Below are positions 1-7,304 of a stretch of 23,522 bases of DNA, piece after piece. The stretch comes from a virus. Below the pieces are notes generated by a model. That model ran no database searches. It was not told the origin of the DNA and saw only the letters and a program-made list of their open reading frames with translations. The stretch is taken from IMG/VR virus record IMGVR_UViG_3300025137_003518, positions 1 through 23,522 of that record; one strand, given 5' to 3'. The first letter of the stretch is position 1. Every line of letters begins with the position of its first letter. Position numbers and translations under genes: made by a program.

Positions 1-2
1 TC

Positions 3-866
3 GACAACGATCGAACAGGTCCAGTTGTCGGAGATCCATATTCAACATCAGAAGCTGAAGCTCTAGGTAACACTGGAGAGTCATTTGCTGAAATGGGTTT
101 CACCATTGAAAAAGCAACTGTGACTGCAAAGTCACGTGCGTTGAAAGCAGAGTACACACTAGAACTCGCACAAGATCTAAAAGCGATCCATGGTTTGGAC
201 GCAGAGACAGAATTAGCAAACATTCTGTCAACAGAAATCTTGGCAGAGATCAACCGTGAAGTAATCCGTACAATCAACTCACAAGCTAAAACTGGTGCTT
301 TAACAGCTAACGCATCAACCAAAGGTATCTTTGATTTACAAACAGATGCAGATGGTCGTTGGTCAGCTGAGAAGTTCAAGGGTCTAGGTATTCAACTAGA
401 TCGTGAAGCAAACGTAATTGCAAAAGAGACACGTAGAGGTAAAGGTAACTTTATTATCTGTTCATCAGACGTTGCAACTGCACTAGCTGCTTCAGGAATG
501 TTAGACTATGCTCCTGCATTGTCAACTAACTTGAACATCGATGACACAGGTAATACTTTTGCAGGTGTTATGAATGGTCGTATCAAAGTATACATCGATC
601 CATATGCAACAGCAGATTATATCACTGTAGGTTATAAGGGTACTAACCCATATGACGCAGGTCTGTTCTATTGCCCATACGTACCGCTAACTATGGTACG
701 TGCGGTTGGTGAGAATGATTTCCAACCACGTATCGGGTTTAAAACTCGTTATGGTATGGCGTCTAACCCATTCGTAGGTACATCACCAGCTGATGGACTA
801 GCAGCAGCTAAGTCTAATCAGTACTACAGAATATTCAGAGTAGATAATATTCTTAACGCATCATAA
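3..866 (+). CDS. gp23: Major capsid protein gp23, C-terminal part (5' end outside window)
   Basis: This is the C-terminal part of the T4-type major capsid protein, which forms the hexameric lattice of the head after prohead cleavage. The reading frame is open from the first base of the window, so the true start lies upstream. The first internal ATG at 93 is not the start. The stretch from about base 93 to 260 is almost the same as T4 gp23 from memory (MGFTIEKATVTAKSRALKAE, then ELAQDLKAIHGLDAETELAN). The end of the protein also fits the family. The gene closes with TAA and is followed 29 bases later by a strong intrinsic terminator, as expected for a highly expressed late gene. Identification is very safe; only the missing N-terminus limits the entry. 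Confidence 0.97.
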   Translation, partial: DNDRTGPVVGDPYSTSEAEALGNTGESFAEMGFTIEKATVTAKSRALKAEYTLELAQDLKAIHGLDAETELANILSTEILAEINREVIRTINSQAKTGALTANASTKGIFDLQTDADGRWSAEKFKGLGIQLDREANVIAKETRRGKGNFIICSSDVATALAASGMLDYAPALSTNLNIDDTGNTFAGVMNGRIKVYIDPYATADYITVGYKGTNPYDAGLFYCPYVPLTMVRAVGENDFQPRIGFKTRYGMASNPFVGTSPADGLAAAKSNQYYRIFRVDNILNAS

Positions 867-895
867 GGTAGGTAAACTACTATTGCTCGATAACT

Positions 896-923
896 GGGCG
901 GCTTTCTCAGCCGCCCTTTTTTT
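896..923 (+). terminator. Intrinsic terminator after gp23
   Basis: An 8-bp GC-rich perfect stem (GGGCGGCT / AGCCGCCC) with a 5-base loop is followed directly by seven T. It ends capsid transcription. The T-run also contains the end of the stop codon of the convergent minus-strand gene, so the two genes meet tail to tail here. The minus-strand side has no T-run after the hairpin, so termination looks one-directional. Confidence 0.93.
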
Positions 924-1188
924 ATGAACCTAAGACAACTTCGTAAGAACCATTGTCTGTAAGATCAAAACCTTCAATAAATACATGATGGCTATCATCT
1001 GCCTGAGTCAGTAGAGAATCAACTGCGCGTTGAACATCATCCTGTGAACCAGTTGCTAGGAAAGAAGAAACTTCAGCAAATGTATAACCTTCTTCGTTTT
1101 TACCGTTAATGTATGAGTATACTAGACGAGTACCTTCTTTGAACGTTGTAGGAACTTTTACTTCTTCACACCAGATTGAATTAAACAT
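922..1188 (-). CDS. Hypothetical protein, 88 aa, minus-strand island
   Basis: I do not recognise this small acidic soluble protein. It has no membrane segment and no signal peptide. The middle (FAEVSSFLATGSQDDVQRAV, then a serine/leucine-rich stretch) looks like two short helices, and a winged-helix or ArsR-like fold is possible but unproven. The start is ATG, with a strong AAGGAG site a few bases before it. It has its own sigma70-type promoter, whose leader is nearly identical to that of the next minus-strand gene. That points to early expression and shared control with the HAD-type gene upstream. It lies between gp23 and the gp3-like gene, which are adjacent in related phages as I know them, so it is probably accessory. 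Confidence 0.8.
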   Translation of the reverse strand: MFNSIWCEEVKVPTTFKEGTRLVYSYINGKNEEGYTFAEVSSFLATGSQDDVQRAVDSLLTQADDSHHVFIEGFDLTDNGSYEVVLGS

Positions 1189-1193
1189 TTGAT

Positions 1194-1253
1194 TCTCCTT
1201 TATTTCTTACATTCTTTATACATTATTGTTGAACAAAAGTCAACAGTTAATTT
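1194..1253 (-). repeat. Promoter-leader repeat, copy 1
   Basis: Read on the minus strand, a 15-base block ending in TTGAC and a 27-base block running from TATAAA to AGGAGA are identical to those at 1841-1900. The 18 bases between the blocks differ, but their number is the same in both copies. This copy overlaps the 3' end of the upstream minus-strand gene (1247-1834). Confidence 0.9.
1215..1243 (-). promoter_or_regulatory. Early (sigma70-type) promoter for the 88-aa gene
   Basis: On the minus strand, TTGACT (1238-1243) and TATAAA (1215-1220) are separated by exactly 17 bases. This is the host sigma70 layout used by T4 early promoters. The start of the 88-aa gene follows after about 27 bases with a strong ribosome site. 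The -35 box lies just past the stop codon of the upstream minus-strand gene. Confidence 0.8.
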
Positions 1254-1834
1254 AACATTTCGTAGATTTCTTTCCAACCTTTTACTAGAGGAATATCATC
1301 ATTGACATAGTTCATGTTATGACCATGTTCAATCAGAATAGATTGCAGACCTAACTGTTGGCCAAGCTCAGCATTCTCAATCTTATCTTCAATCCAGAGT
1401 AGACCTGAACCTTCATAAGGAGCAAGAGCTTCATCTTTATCAGCACCTGTGCCAATACAAAGAACATCTTCGAACGCAGTTGGTCCAAAGAGTTTACTAA
1501 GATTCTCTTCACGCAACTTAGAAGCTGATGGATCAGTCGATAGGGAAGTGATTGCACGGAACACATATCCATGCTTGCGATGTAGTAGATCTACATAGTA
1601 CATTGCATCTCGCAATGGAGGTAAGAATCCAATAGCAGCTGATTCATTAAAGAACCGTACTAACTCTTTACCTTTCTTGTATCTGATACCATAACGGTCA
1701 GAAACATCATATTCTGTGGCGTCAGCATTTAGCTTGTAGCCATGTTGTTCCATCCAGACTTTGAAAGCATACTCCCAGTTAAGAAGTACACCATCAACAT
1801 CTGTTAAGATTACTTTATTTGTATTATTGATCAA
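1247..1834 (-). CDS. HAD-superfamily hydrolase, 5'-nucleotidase-like
   Basis: This is a 195-aa HAD phosphohydrolase. Motif I is TDVDGVLLNW, with D12 as nucleophile and D14 as acid/base. Motif II is ITSLS near residue 97, a lysine follows at about 133, and motif IV is WIEDK near 149-150. Such phage and bacterial proteins resemble cytosolic deoxy-5'-nucleotidases, which remove phosphate from nucleoside monophosphates. The substrate here is inferred, not shown. The start is TTG at 1834, chosen because AAGGAGA stands seven bases before it and no ATG is near. A 10-bp palindrome (ATTGATCAAT) covers this start codon. The gene has its own sigma70-type promoter. A role in nucleotide salvage during infection would fit. 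Confidence 0.8.
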   Translation of the reverse strand: MINNTNKVILTDVDGVLLNWEYAFKVWMEQHGYKLNADATEYDVSDRYGIRYKKGKELVRFFNESAAIGFLPPLRDAMYYVDLLHRKHGYVFRAITSLSTDPSASKLREENLSKLFGPTAFEDVLCIGTGADKDEALAPYEGSGLLWIEDKIENAELGQQLGLQSILIEHGHNMNYVNDDIPLVKGWKEIYEMLN

Positions 1835-1840
1835 TTTTGA

Positions 1841-1900
1841 TCTCCTTTATTTCTTACATTCTTTATACTATAAAGTAGTAGTAAGGTCAACAGTTAATTT
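1841..1900 (-). repeat. Promoter-leader repeat, copy 2
   Basis: This is the second copy of the element at 1194-1253. It has the same 27-base block from -10 box to ribosome site (1841-1867) and the same 15-base block including TTGAC (1886-1900), in the same spacing. It drives the HAD-type gene. Confidence 0.9.
1862..1890 (-). promoter_or_regulatory. Early (sigma70-type) promoter for the HAD-type gene
   Basis: On the minus strand, TTGACC (1885-1890) and TATAAA (1862-1867) are 17 bases apart. It faces away from the late promoter at 1924-1931, so the gap between the HAD-type gene and the gp3-like gene carries an early promoter on one strand and a late one on the other. Confidence 0.8.
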
Positions 1901-1923
1901 TAATTATATTGATAAAAGAAACA

Positions 1924-1931
1924 TATAAATA
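1924..1931 (+). promoter_or_regulatory. T4-type late promoter
   Basis: The exact T4 late consensus TATAAATA stands in the intergenic gap, 29 bases before the ATG of the gp3-like gene. Such promoters are read by host RNA polymerase carrying gp55, helped by the sliding clamp gp45; both are encoded in this window. Position and orientation before a tail gene make this copy convincing, unlike intragenic matches. Confidence 0.75.
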
Positions 1932-1960
1932 CAAGTAGTTATAATTTTTATGGAAATAAA

Positions 1961-2515
1961 ATGGTTCAATTAAATCCTAGTGTTACAGTTAATGTAGATG
2001 ATACCTTAGGGAATGCTTCCTCTGGTTTGAACAACATTAATCTTCTACAACCTACATCCTTTAAACTTCTTATAGATAGAAAGAACTTTCCCAATCTCGA
2101 GTTCTTTTGTCAAAGCGTAGCGCACCCAGCAATGGATGCAAGAGCAGCTGAACTGCCATATCAAAGAGTTGCAAACGTACCTTTTGCAGGAGACAAATTG
2201 ACATTTACTGATTTAGAGACTATAATAATAGTAGATGAAAATTTAAATGCATATACTGAGATGTACAATTGGATGCAAAGATTAATACAAACACCAACTA
2301 AGACACCTCTTGCACGAACTGATAATGTTCCTCCAACTGTATGTGACGTCTCACTTATGATCTTGAGTAGTGCCAATAACCCTACTAGAGAAATCAGATA
2401 TATAGATTGTATACCAACAGGATTGGGTAATATGGTACTAGAAGCAACAACTGGAGATACAACTCAGATTACATTTCCAGCTACATTTAGATTTTCTTAT
2501 TTTGAATTGAAGTAA
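1961..2515 (+). CDS. Tail protein, gp3-like tail completion / tail-tube-fold protein
   Basis: This 184-aa structural protein has the pattern seen in marine T4-like phage tail completion and sheath stabiliser proteins (gp3) and related gp19-type tube proteins. It has an N-terminal SFKLLIDRKNFPNLEFFCQS strand pair, then PYQRVANVPFAGDKL, then DLETIIIVDENLNAYTEMY and a short helix WMQRL. The C-terminus ends in a beta-hairpin-like stretch FRFSYFELK. It is assigned to gp3 mainly because gp3 stands between gp23 and uvsY in related phages. It could instead be a tail-tube paralogue. The start ATG follows a late promoter and a GGAAA site. Late control fits a tail protein. Tail family is likely; the exact gene number is less sure. 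Confidence 0.7.
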   Translation: MVQLNPSVTVNVDDTLGNASSGLNNINLLQPTSFKLLIDRKNFPNLEFFCQSVAHPAMDARAAELPYQRVANVPFAGDKLTFTDLETIIIVDENLNAYTEMYNWMQRLIQTPTKTPLARTDNVPPTVCDVSLMILSSANNPTREIRYIDCIPTGLGNMVLEATTGDTTQITFPATFRFSYFELK

Positions 2516-2530
2516 TGAACGGAGTATATT

Positions 2531-2974
2531 ATGAATTTAGAAACACTACTGGAACAGTGGTCGGTAGACTGTGAACTACCGCGCAGCAGTTTAGACGAAG
2601 CATCTCGCAACACCCCAACCCTACATTCTAAATATCTTGGATTTCTTTCTCAAACTAAACTACGTTTGAAGAGAGTAGAGATGGATCAAAAGACACTATT
2701 GAAAAAGAAGTGGCTTTGGTACAATGGTAAGATGTCAGAAGAAGAAGTAAAGGAACAGGGTTGGGATTATGATCCTCTCAATGGTCTGAAAGTAATGAAA
2801 GGTGATATGGATTACTATTATGATTCAGATAAAGAGATACAAGAATCAGAACTAAAGATACAGTATCTAAAAACTGTTATAGATACTCTCAACGAAATTG
2901 TTGACACACTACGTTGGCGACATCAAACAATAGGTAATATGATAAAGTGGAAAGTGTTTGAAGCCGGTGGCTGA
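2531..2974 (+). CDS. uvsY: UvsY recombination mediator
   Basis: UvsY loads the UvsX recombinase on single-stranded DNA covered with gp32 during T4-type recombination-dependent replication. The 147-aa length is close to T4 UvsY (137 aa). The protein is helical and rich in lysine and glutamate. It has the family layout: an N-terminal helix, a SKYLGF segment near residue 34, a basic KKKWLWYNGK stretch, and the typical closing helix ending in MIKWKVFEAGG, close to the FEAGK end of T4. GGAG stands six bases before the ATG. The 3' end overlaps the start of uvsW, as expected for partners in the same pathway. Confidence 0.9.
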   Translation: MNLETLLEQWSVDCELPRSSLDEASRNTPTLHSKYLGFLSQTKLRLKRVEMDQKTLLKKKWLWYNGKMSEEEVKEQGWDYDPLNGLKVMKGDMDYYYDSDKEIQESELKIQYLKTVIDTLNEIVDTLRWRHQTIGNMIKWKVFEAGG

Positions 2975-4448
2975 TATTATTTGTAGACTAAAAGATTATT
3001 CTATGCTTGAAATAGATGTTGATCCTGGCTTGGCAGCTGAGATTAGTGACTACTTTTCATTTTATGTACCTGGTTATAAATTTATGCCTGCGTATAAGAA
3101 CAAAGTGTGGGATGGCAAGATTAGATTATTCAATCGCATGACGGGAGAGCTAAACGCGGGCCTGTATGTTTATCTTGTAAAATTTGCTGCGGAACGAAGC
3201 TACACTCTGGATACTGAGGAAACCAAATACGGTTTTCCAGTGATGAAGGAAAAGGTTTCAGACTTAGATCATCTTTTAGAAAATGAATCACTTCCTTTTC
3301 AACCAAGGGACTATCAGTACGATGCTGTATTAACAGCTCTAGAGCGAAGTCGAGCAATACTATTATCTCCTACTGGATCAGGTAAGTCATTCATTATTTA
3401 TCTAATGATGGTGTATTGGAACAAATATATTTACCATGGGTTAGGTGCAGCGAAGACTTTGATAATAGTTCCAACAACATCATTAGTAGAACAAATGTAT
3501 TCTGATTTTCAAGATTATGGAATGCCTCAAGGAACAGTACATAGAATATATTCAGGAAAAGATAAAAACTTTGATACACCATATGTTATAAGTACTTGGC
3601 AAAGCATCTACAAATTACCTAAGAAATGGTTTGAACAATTTGGTATGGTTGTGGGTGATGAGTGCCATGGATTCAAATCTAAGTCACTATCTTCTATTAT
3701 GAATAAAGCTACACTAGCTAAGTATCGTTTTGGTCTTACTGGAACATTGGATGGTACACTGACTCACAAGTTGGTACTTGAGGGGTTGTTTGGGCCGGTA
3801 TATCAAGTGACAAAGACTGTTAACTTGCAAGAAGATGGAACACTTGCACCTTTGGACATTAAAGTCTTGTTAATGAATTACTCAGAAAAAGTAAGAAAAG
3901 ATTTTGGAAAGAAAACCTATGCAGAAGAAATTGAATTCATCGTGGGAAATGATTCCCGCAATAACTTTATTCGCAATTTGGCTTTGGATACTACTGGGAA
4001 TACTCTTGTCTTATTCCACCGTGTGGAAGCTCATGGAAAGCCGCTTTTTGAGCTTATAAGTAGTAGAGCTAGACAAGGAAGAAAAGTCTTCTTTGTATCT
4101 GGAGAAACAGCTACTTCAGATAGAGAAGCTATACGGAAGATAGTGGAGAAACAAAAAGATGCTATTATTGTTGCAAGCCTTGGTACTTTTAGTACTGGTA
4201 TTAATATTCGGGAGTTGCACAATATCATATTCGCTAGCCCGTCAAAGTCTCAAATTAAAGTTCTACAGTCTATCGGACGAGGGTTACGCAAAGCTAGTGA
4301 TGGACGAAGAACAAACCTCTACGACATAGCAGATGACTTACATTGGGGTAAGAGAAACAATTTTACTTTAATGCATTCTGCTGAACGCGTTAAGATTTAC
4401 GAAAAAGAAGAATTTAACTACGAGTTGATAAAGGTTGATGTAAAATGA
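2958..4448 (+). CDS. uvsW: UvsW DNA/RNA helicase
   Basis: UvsW is an ATP-dependent superfamily 2 helicase that unwinds R-loops and branched DNA and helps switch from origin to recombination replication. The motifs are clear: an N-terminal domain DYFSFYVPGYKF, a Q-like FQPRDYQ, Walker A SPTGSGKS (137-144), DECH (234-237), TGT (261-263) and QSIGRGLRK (437-445). The 496-aa length fits T4. The start is not ATG. TTG at 2958 is given, but GTG at 2967 is equally possible and aligns better with the T4 N-terminus; both lie inside the end of uvsY. The gene ends in an ATGA overlap with the next one. Confidence 0.95.
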   Translation: MKPVADIICRLKDYSMLEIDVDPGLAAEISDYFSFYVPGYKFMPAYKNKVWDGKIRLFNRMTGELNAGLYVYLVKFAAERSYTLDTEETKYGFPVMKEKVSDLDHLLENESLPFQPRDYQYDAVLTALERSRAILLSPTGSGKSFIIYLMMVYWNKYIYHGLGAAKTLIIVPTTSLVEQMYSDFQDYGMPQGTVHRIYSGKDKNFDTPYVISTWQSIYKLPKKWFEQFGMVVGDECHGFKSKSLSSIMNKATLAKYRFGLTGTLDGTLTHKLVLEGLFGPVYQVTKTVNLQEDGTLAPLDIKVLLMNYSEKVRKDFGKKTYAEEIEFIVGNDSRNNFIRNLALDTTGNTLVLFHRVEAHGKPLFELISSRARQGRKVFFVSGETATSDREAIRKIVEKQKDAIIVASLGTFSTGINIRELHNIIFASPSKSQIKVLQSIGRGLRKASDGRRTNLYDIADDLHWGKRNNFTLMHSAERVKIYEKEEFNYELIKVDVK

Positions 4449-4876
4449 CAATAACTCAATTTAGATTATCTAATGGAGATGAGCTCATAGCTGAAGTTGT
4501 TCAAGAGCCAGAAGCAGATGAGATAAATCTTATTATTCGCAATGCTATGCAAATAATCACAACAGACGCTAACCCATCTGTTAGATATTATTCTTTTAGA
4601 CCTTGGATGGTTTATCAGAATGATCCTAACTATTTCCAACTTCTTAATTTTAAACACATAGTAGGAGAAGCTAAACCTGATTCTCTTATGGAAGAACAAT
4701 ATAAAAAAGCTATGGAGATAGAAAGAAATTCTAATAAAGTTACTAAGAGTGATGTAGATTCCAAATATAAAGAATTGATGAAATATTTAGATAGTGCAGA
4801 ATACCTTATGGAGGATATGGATTCAGACTATAGTAATGTAATCCATTTTCAATTTGATAAGGATAAATTACATTAA
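4445..4876 (+). CDS. Conserved phage protein, possible Sm/Hfq-like fold
   Basis: This 143-aa protein begins with FRLSNGDELIAEVVQEP and then a strand NLIIRNAMQII. That resembles the first strands of an Sm/LSm (Hfq-like) barrel, where a Gly-Asp turn follows a strand and leads into a bent strand. The C-terminal half is charged and helical (KYKELMKYLDSAEYLMEDMD) with an acidic end. The RNA-binding role is inferred only from this shape; I see no proof of a ring-forming Sm2 motif. It starts in an ATGA overlap with uvsW and is followed by a one-base overlap with the next gene, so it is co-translated in the uvsW operon. A similar gene stands between uvsW and gp55 in cyanophages, as I recall. Confidence 0.75.
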   Translation: MTITQFRLSNGDELIAEVVQEPEADEINLIIRNAMQIITTDANPSVRYYSFRPWMVYQNDPNYFQLLNFKHIVGEAKPDSLMEEQYKKAMEIERNSNKVTKSDVDSKYKELMKYLDSAEYLMEDMDSDYSNVIHFQFDKDKLH

Positions 4877-5529
4877 TGGAAGATTGTGATGCTTATGTAA
4901 AATATCCACAACACAGAAAGTGGTTTAATAAACTATGGCTGGCGGAAACACTAGGATACAAATGTGGTCCTGCTGATATAGATATTCCTGAAGATGGGAT
5001 GTATGTCATTAGACCAATATATAATCTTGCAGGAATGGGTGCAGGTGCAACAGTAAAAGAACTAAGAAAAGATGATGCCACTTCAACTCCTCCTGGATAT
5101 TTTTGGTGTGAGTATTTTAAAGGCGTGCATTACTCAGCAGAATATGAATGGAAATACGATAGAGATAATATTGATGGATCATGGAATAGTCCATGGAAAG
5201 GTATCTCATGTTGGATAGGTACCAATATGCCTTTAAATTTAACTAAGTTTCTACACTGGGAAAGATCTGACTATATACCTCATGTACCTGATGAGCTGGT
5301 AGAGTTAAACGATGTTGAACACATTAACGTTGAGTTTATAGACGACAAAGTTATTGAAGTTCATTTAAGAAGAACTCCTGATCCGGATTATAATGAATTT
5401 GTTCCAGTATGGAAAAGTGATGAAGGAAAGGTAGCTCACTTCCTGATGCATGAATATAGATTCATAGAAGCCTTTGACGATGCTAACGGATACATAGACG
5501 ATCCCCGGATTGGATTCCTAGTAAAATAA
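4876..5529 (+). CDS. Conserved hypothetical protein, possible ATP-grasp-like
   Basis: This 217-aa soluble protein has no sure name. MYVIRPIYNLAGMGAGATV (residues 42-60) resembles the lysine/arginine strand plus glycine-rich loop of ATP-grasp enzymes. CEYFKG (78-83) could be the hinge, and INVEFIDDKVIEVHLRRTPD (150-169) resembles the metal-binding glutamate strands near the end of that fold. If true, it would join an acid to an amine or thiol using ATP; no substrate can be named. The protein is rich in tryptophan and tyrosine. ATG overlaps the stop of the previous gene by one base, with AAGGAT upstream. It is the last gene before the gp55 promoter. Confidence 0.7.
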   Translation: MEDCDAYVKYPQHRKWFNKLWLAETLGYKCGPADIDIPEDGMYVIRPIYNLAGMGAGATVKELRKDDATSTPPGYFWCEYFKGVHYSAEYEWKYDRDNIDGSWNSPWKGISCWIGTNMPLNLTKFLHWERSDYIPHVPDELVELNDVEHINVEFIDDKVIEVHLRRTPDPDYNEFVPVWKSDEGKVAHFLMHEYRFIEAFDDANGYIDDPRIGFLVK

Positions 5530-5591
5530 TACTACCGGCCCGCTAAGGCTACTCTTAGATTATACATCTAAAATAAAGATATGACAACCGG

Positions 5592-5620
5592 TTGACTAAA
5601 ATACTTTTTTGAATTATAAT
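5592..5620 (+). promoter_or_regulatory. Near-consensus sigma70 promoter before gp55
   Basis: TTGACT (5592-5597) and TATAAT (5615-5620) are 17 bases apart, one base from the full bacterial consensus. It lies in the 114-base gap between the ATP-grasp-like gene and gp55 and would start the gp55-47-46-45 operon early with the unmodified host polymerase. TATAAATT just downstream (5623-5630) is one base from the late consensus, which could give a second, late start. Confidence 0.85.
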
Positions 5621-5643
5621 AATATAAATTGAGGAACTTTGTT

Positions 5644-6246
5644 ATGGCAAAAAGCAAACGCGCTAGCATACACTATGTTAACAATAGAGAATTTTCACAA
5701 GCAGTAGTAGACTATGTTACAGTTGTTTCTGACGCAAAAGAAGCAACCACGGATATTCCTGTTGTCCCAGATTATATTGCTCAATGCTTTCTTCGTATAG
5801 CAGAAGGACTATCACATAAATCTAACTTCATTAGATACACTTATCGTGAAGAAATGGTTATGGATGCTGTTGAAAATTGTTTGAAAGCAATAGAGAATTA
5901 TAATATAGAAGCCGCTACCAGAACTGGTAATCCTAATGCGTTTTCTTACTTCACACAAATATCTTGGTTTGCTTTCTTGCGAAGGATTGCTAAAGAAAAG
6001 AAACAACAAGATGTAAAACTAAAGTATCTTGCTCAGAGTGGATTAGAAGATTATTGTAATAGCGATGCTAGTGATAAGGCTTCTATTCAAGCAATCCAGG
6101 CTTTTGTTGATACATTGAAGGATCGTATTGATAAAGTAAAAGAAAAAGACACTGAATTTAAAGTATATGCAAAGGAGGAGAAGAAGCGTAAGAGGAGAGT
6201 GGTAGTAGTGGACTCAGACCTTGGAGACTTTTTAAATGATAAATGA
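5644..6246 (+). CDS. gp55: gp55, sigma factor for late transcription
   Basis: gp55 replaces host sigma70 on RNA polymerase and directs it to TATAAATA late promoters. The 200-aa protein matches T4 gp55 along its length: YVNNREFSQAVVDY at the start, FLRIAEGLSHKSNFIRYTYR, then a sigma region 2-like segment with NAFSYFTQISWFAFLRRIAK (about 97-116). The C-terminus DLGDFL (192-197) corresponds to the hydrophobic tail that binds the sliding clamp gp45 in T4. ATG at 5644 is chosen over a TTG at 5629 because GAGG stands nine bases before it and the first codons then match the T4 N-terminus. It overlaps gp47 by four bases. Confidence 0.94.
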   Translation: MAKSKRASIHYVNNREFSQAVVDYVTVVSDAKEATTDIPVVPDYIAQCFLRIAEGLSHKSNFIRYTYREEMVMDAVENCLKAIENYNIEAATRTGNPNAFSYFTQISWFAFLRRIAKEKKQQDVKLKYLAQSGLEDYCNSDASDKASIQAIQAFVDTLKDRIDKVKEKDTEFKVYAKEEKKRKRRVVVVDSDLGDFLNDK

Positions 6247-7304
6247 AGATAGCTATATTAAATGACACTCATTGTGGTATCCGCAATAGCAGCGACATAT
6301 TTCTCAATAACGCAGAGAAATTTTATCGCGATGTATTTTTTCCTCATCTTTTGGAACATGATATTAGCCATATTGTGCACCTTGGTGATTACTTCGATAA
6401 CAGGAAATTTGTTAACTTCCGTGCTCTTAACCGCAACCGCGGTTTCTTTCTTAAACCGTTAAGAGAATATGGAATCACCATGGACATCATCCGTGGTAAC
6501 CACGACACCTATTATAAGAATACTGGAGAACTTAACTCACTAAAAGAATTACTTGGTCACTATATGAATGAAGTAACTATTATTCATGAACCTAAAGTGA
6601 TGGAGTATGGTTCAATGAAAATAGGATTGATTCCATGGATAGATGATGATAATGAAAAACAAGCCATGGACTTCTTAGCTAATGCTAAGTGTGATTGGAT
6701 TGGTGGCCACTTTGACATTATGGGTTATGAAATGTTAAAGGGTATAAAATGTGAGCATGGTCTTGACCGCGCTGTGTTCAAAAGATTTGAACAAGTACTA
6801 TCTGGTCATTTTCATACTAAATCAGAACAAGATAACATAATGTATCTTGGTTCACAAATGGAGTTCTTTTGGAATGACGCACACGACAACAAATACTTTC
6901 ACATCTTGGATACGGAAACACGAACTCTTACTCCTATCCATAACCCTCACACTTTGTTCCATCGGATCTATTATAACGATGTGGAAACTGATTACCTTCA
7001 TTATGACCTTGAGCCAGTAGAAGGTAAGTTTGTAAAAGTAGTTGTAATTAATAAATCAGATACATTTACCTTTGATAGATTCATAGACAGGATTAACAAC
7101 AGAGAGATCTTAGAACTAAAGATAGCAGAAAATTTTAATGAATTCTTAGGAGATGCTGTTGACGATCAGACAATTTCAGTGGATGATACTCCTACGCTGT
7201 TGAATAGTTACATTGAAGCTGTAGATACTGATCTCGATAAAGATCGTATCAAAGTTGAGATGAATAATCTTATGATTGAGGCTCAGGCTTTAGAAGTAGT
7301 ATGA
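6243..7304 (+). CDS. gp47: gp47, recombination nuclease subunit (SbcD/Mre11-like)
   Basis: gp47 is the metal-dependent nuclease subunit of the gp46/gp47 complex, which resects DNA ends to start recombination-dependent replication and degrades host DNA. All phosphoesterase motifs are present: NDTHCG (D8, H10), LGDYFDNR (D49, D52), RGNHD (85-88), GGHFD (154-157) and SGHFHT (187-192). At 353 aa it is close to T4 gp47 (339). ATGA overlap with gp55 before it and with gp46 after it points to coupled translation and equal supply of the two subunits. The identity is safe. Confidence 0.96.
   Translation: MKIAILNDTHCGIRNSSDIFLNNAEKFYRDVFFPHLLEHDISHIVHLGDYFDNRKFVNFRALNRNRGFFLKPLREYGITMDIIRGNHDTYYKNTGELNSLKELLGHYMNEVTIIHEPKVMEYGSMKIGLIPWIDDDNEKQAMDFLANAKCDWIGGHFDIMGYEMLKGIKCEHGLDRAVFKRFEQVLSGHFHTKSEQDNIMYLGSQMEFFWNDAHDNKYFHILDTETRTLTPIHNPHTLFHRIYYNDVETDYLHYDLEPVEGKFVKVVVINKSDTFTFDRFIDRINNREILELKIAENFNEFLGDAVDDQTISVDDTPTLLNSYIEAVDTDLDKDRIKVEMNNLMIEAQALEVV

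Noticed and set aside
5555-5571. Small inverted repeat TTAGAT / ATCTAA in the gap before gp55
   Set aside because: The stem is only 6 bp of AT-rich sequence with no T-run, too weak to call a terminator. The gap shows no tRNA-like fold either.
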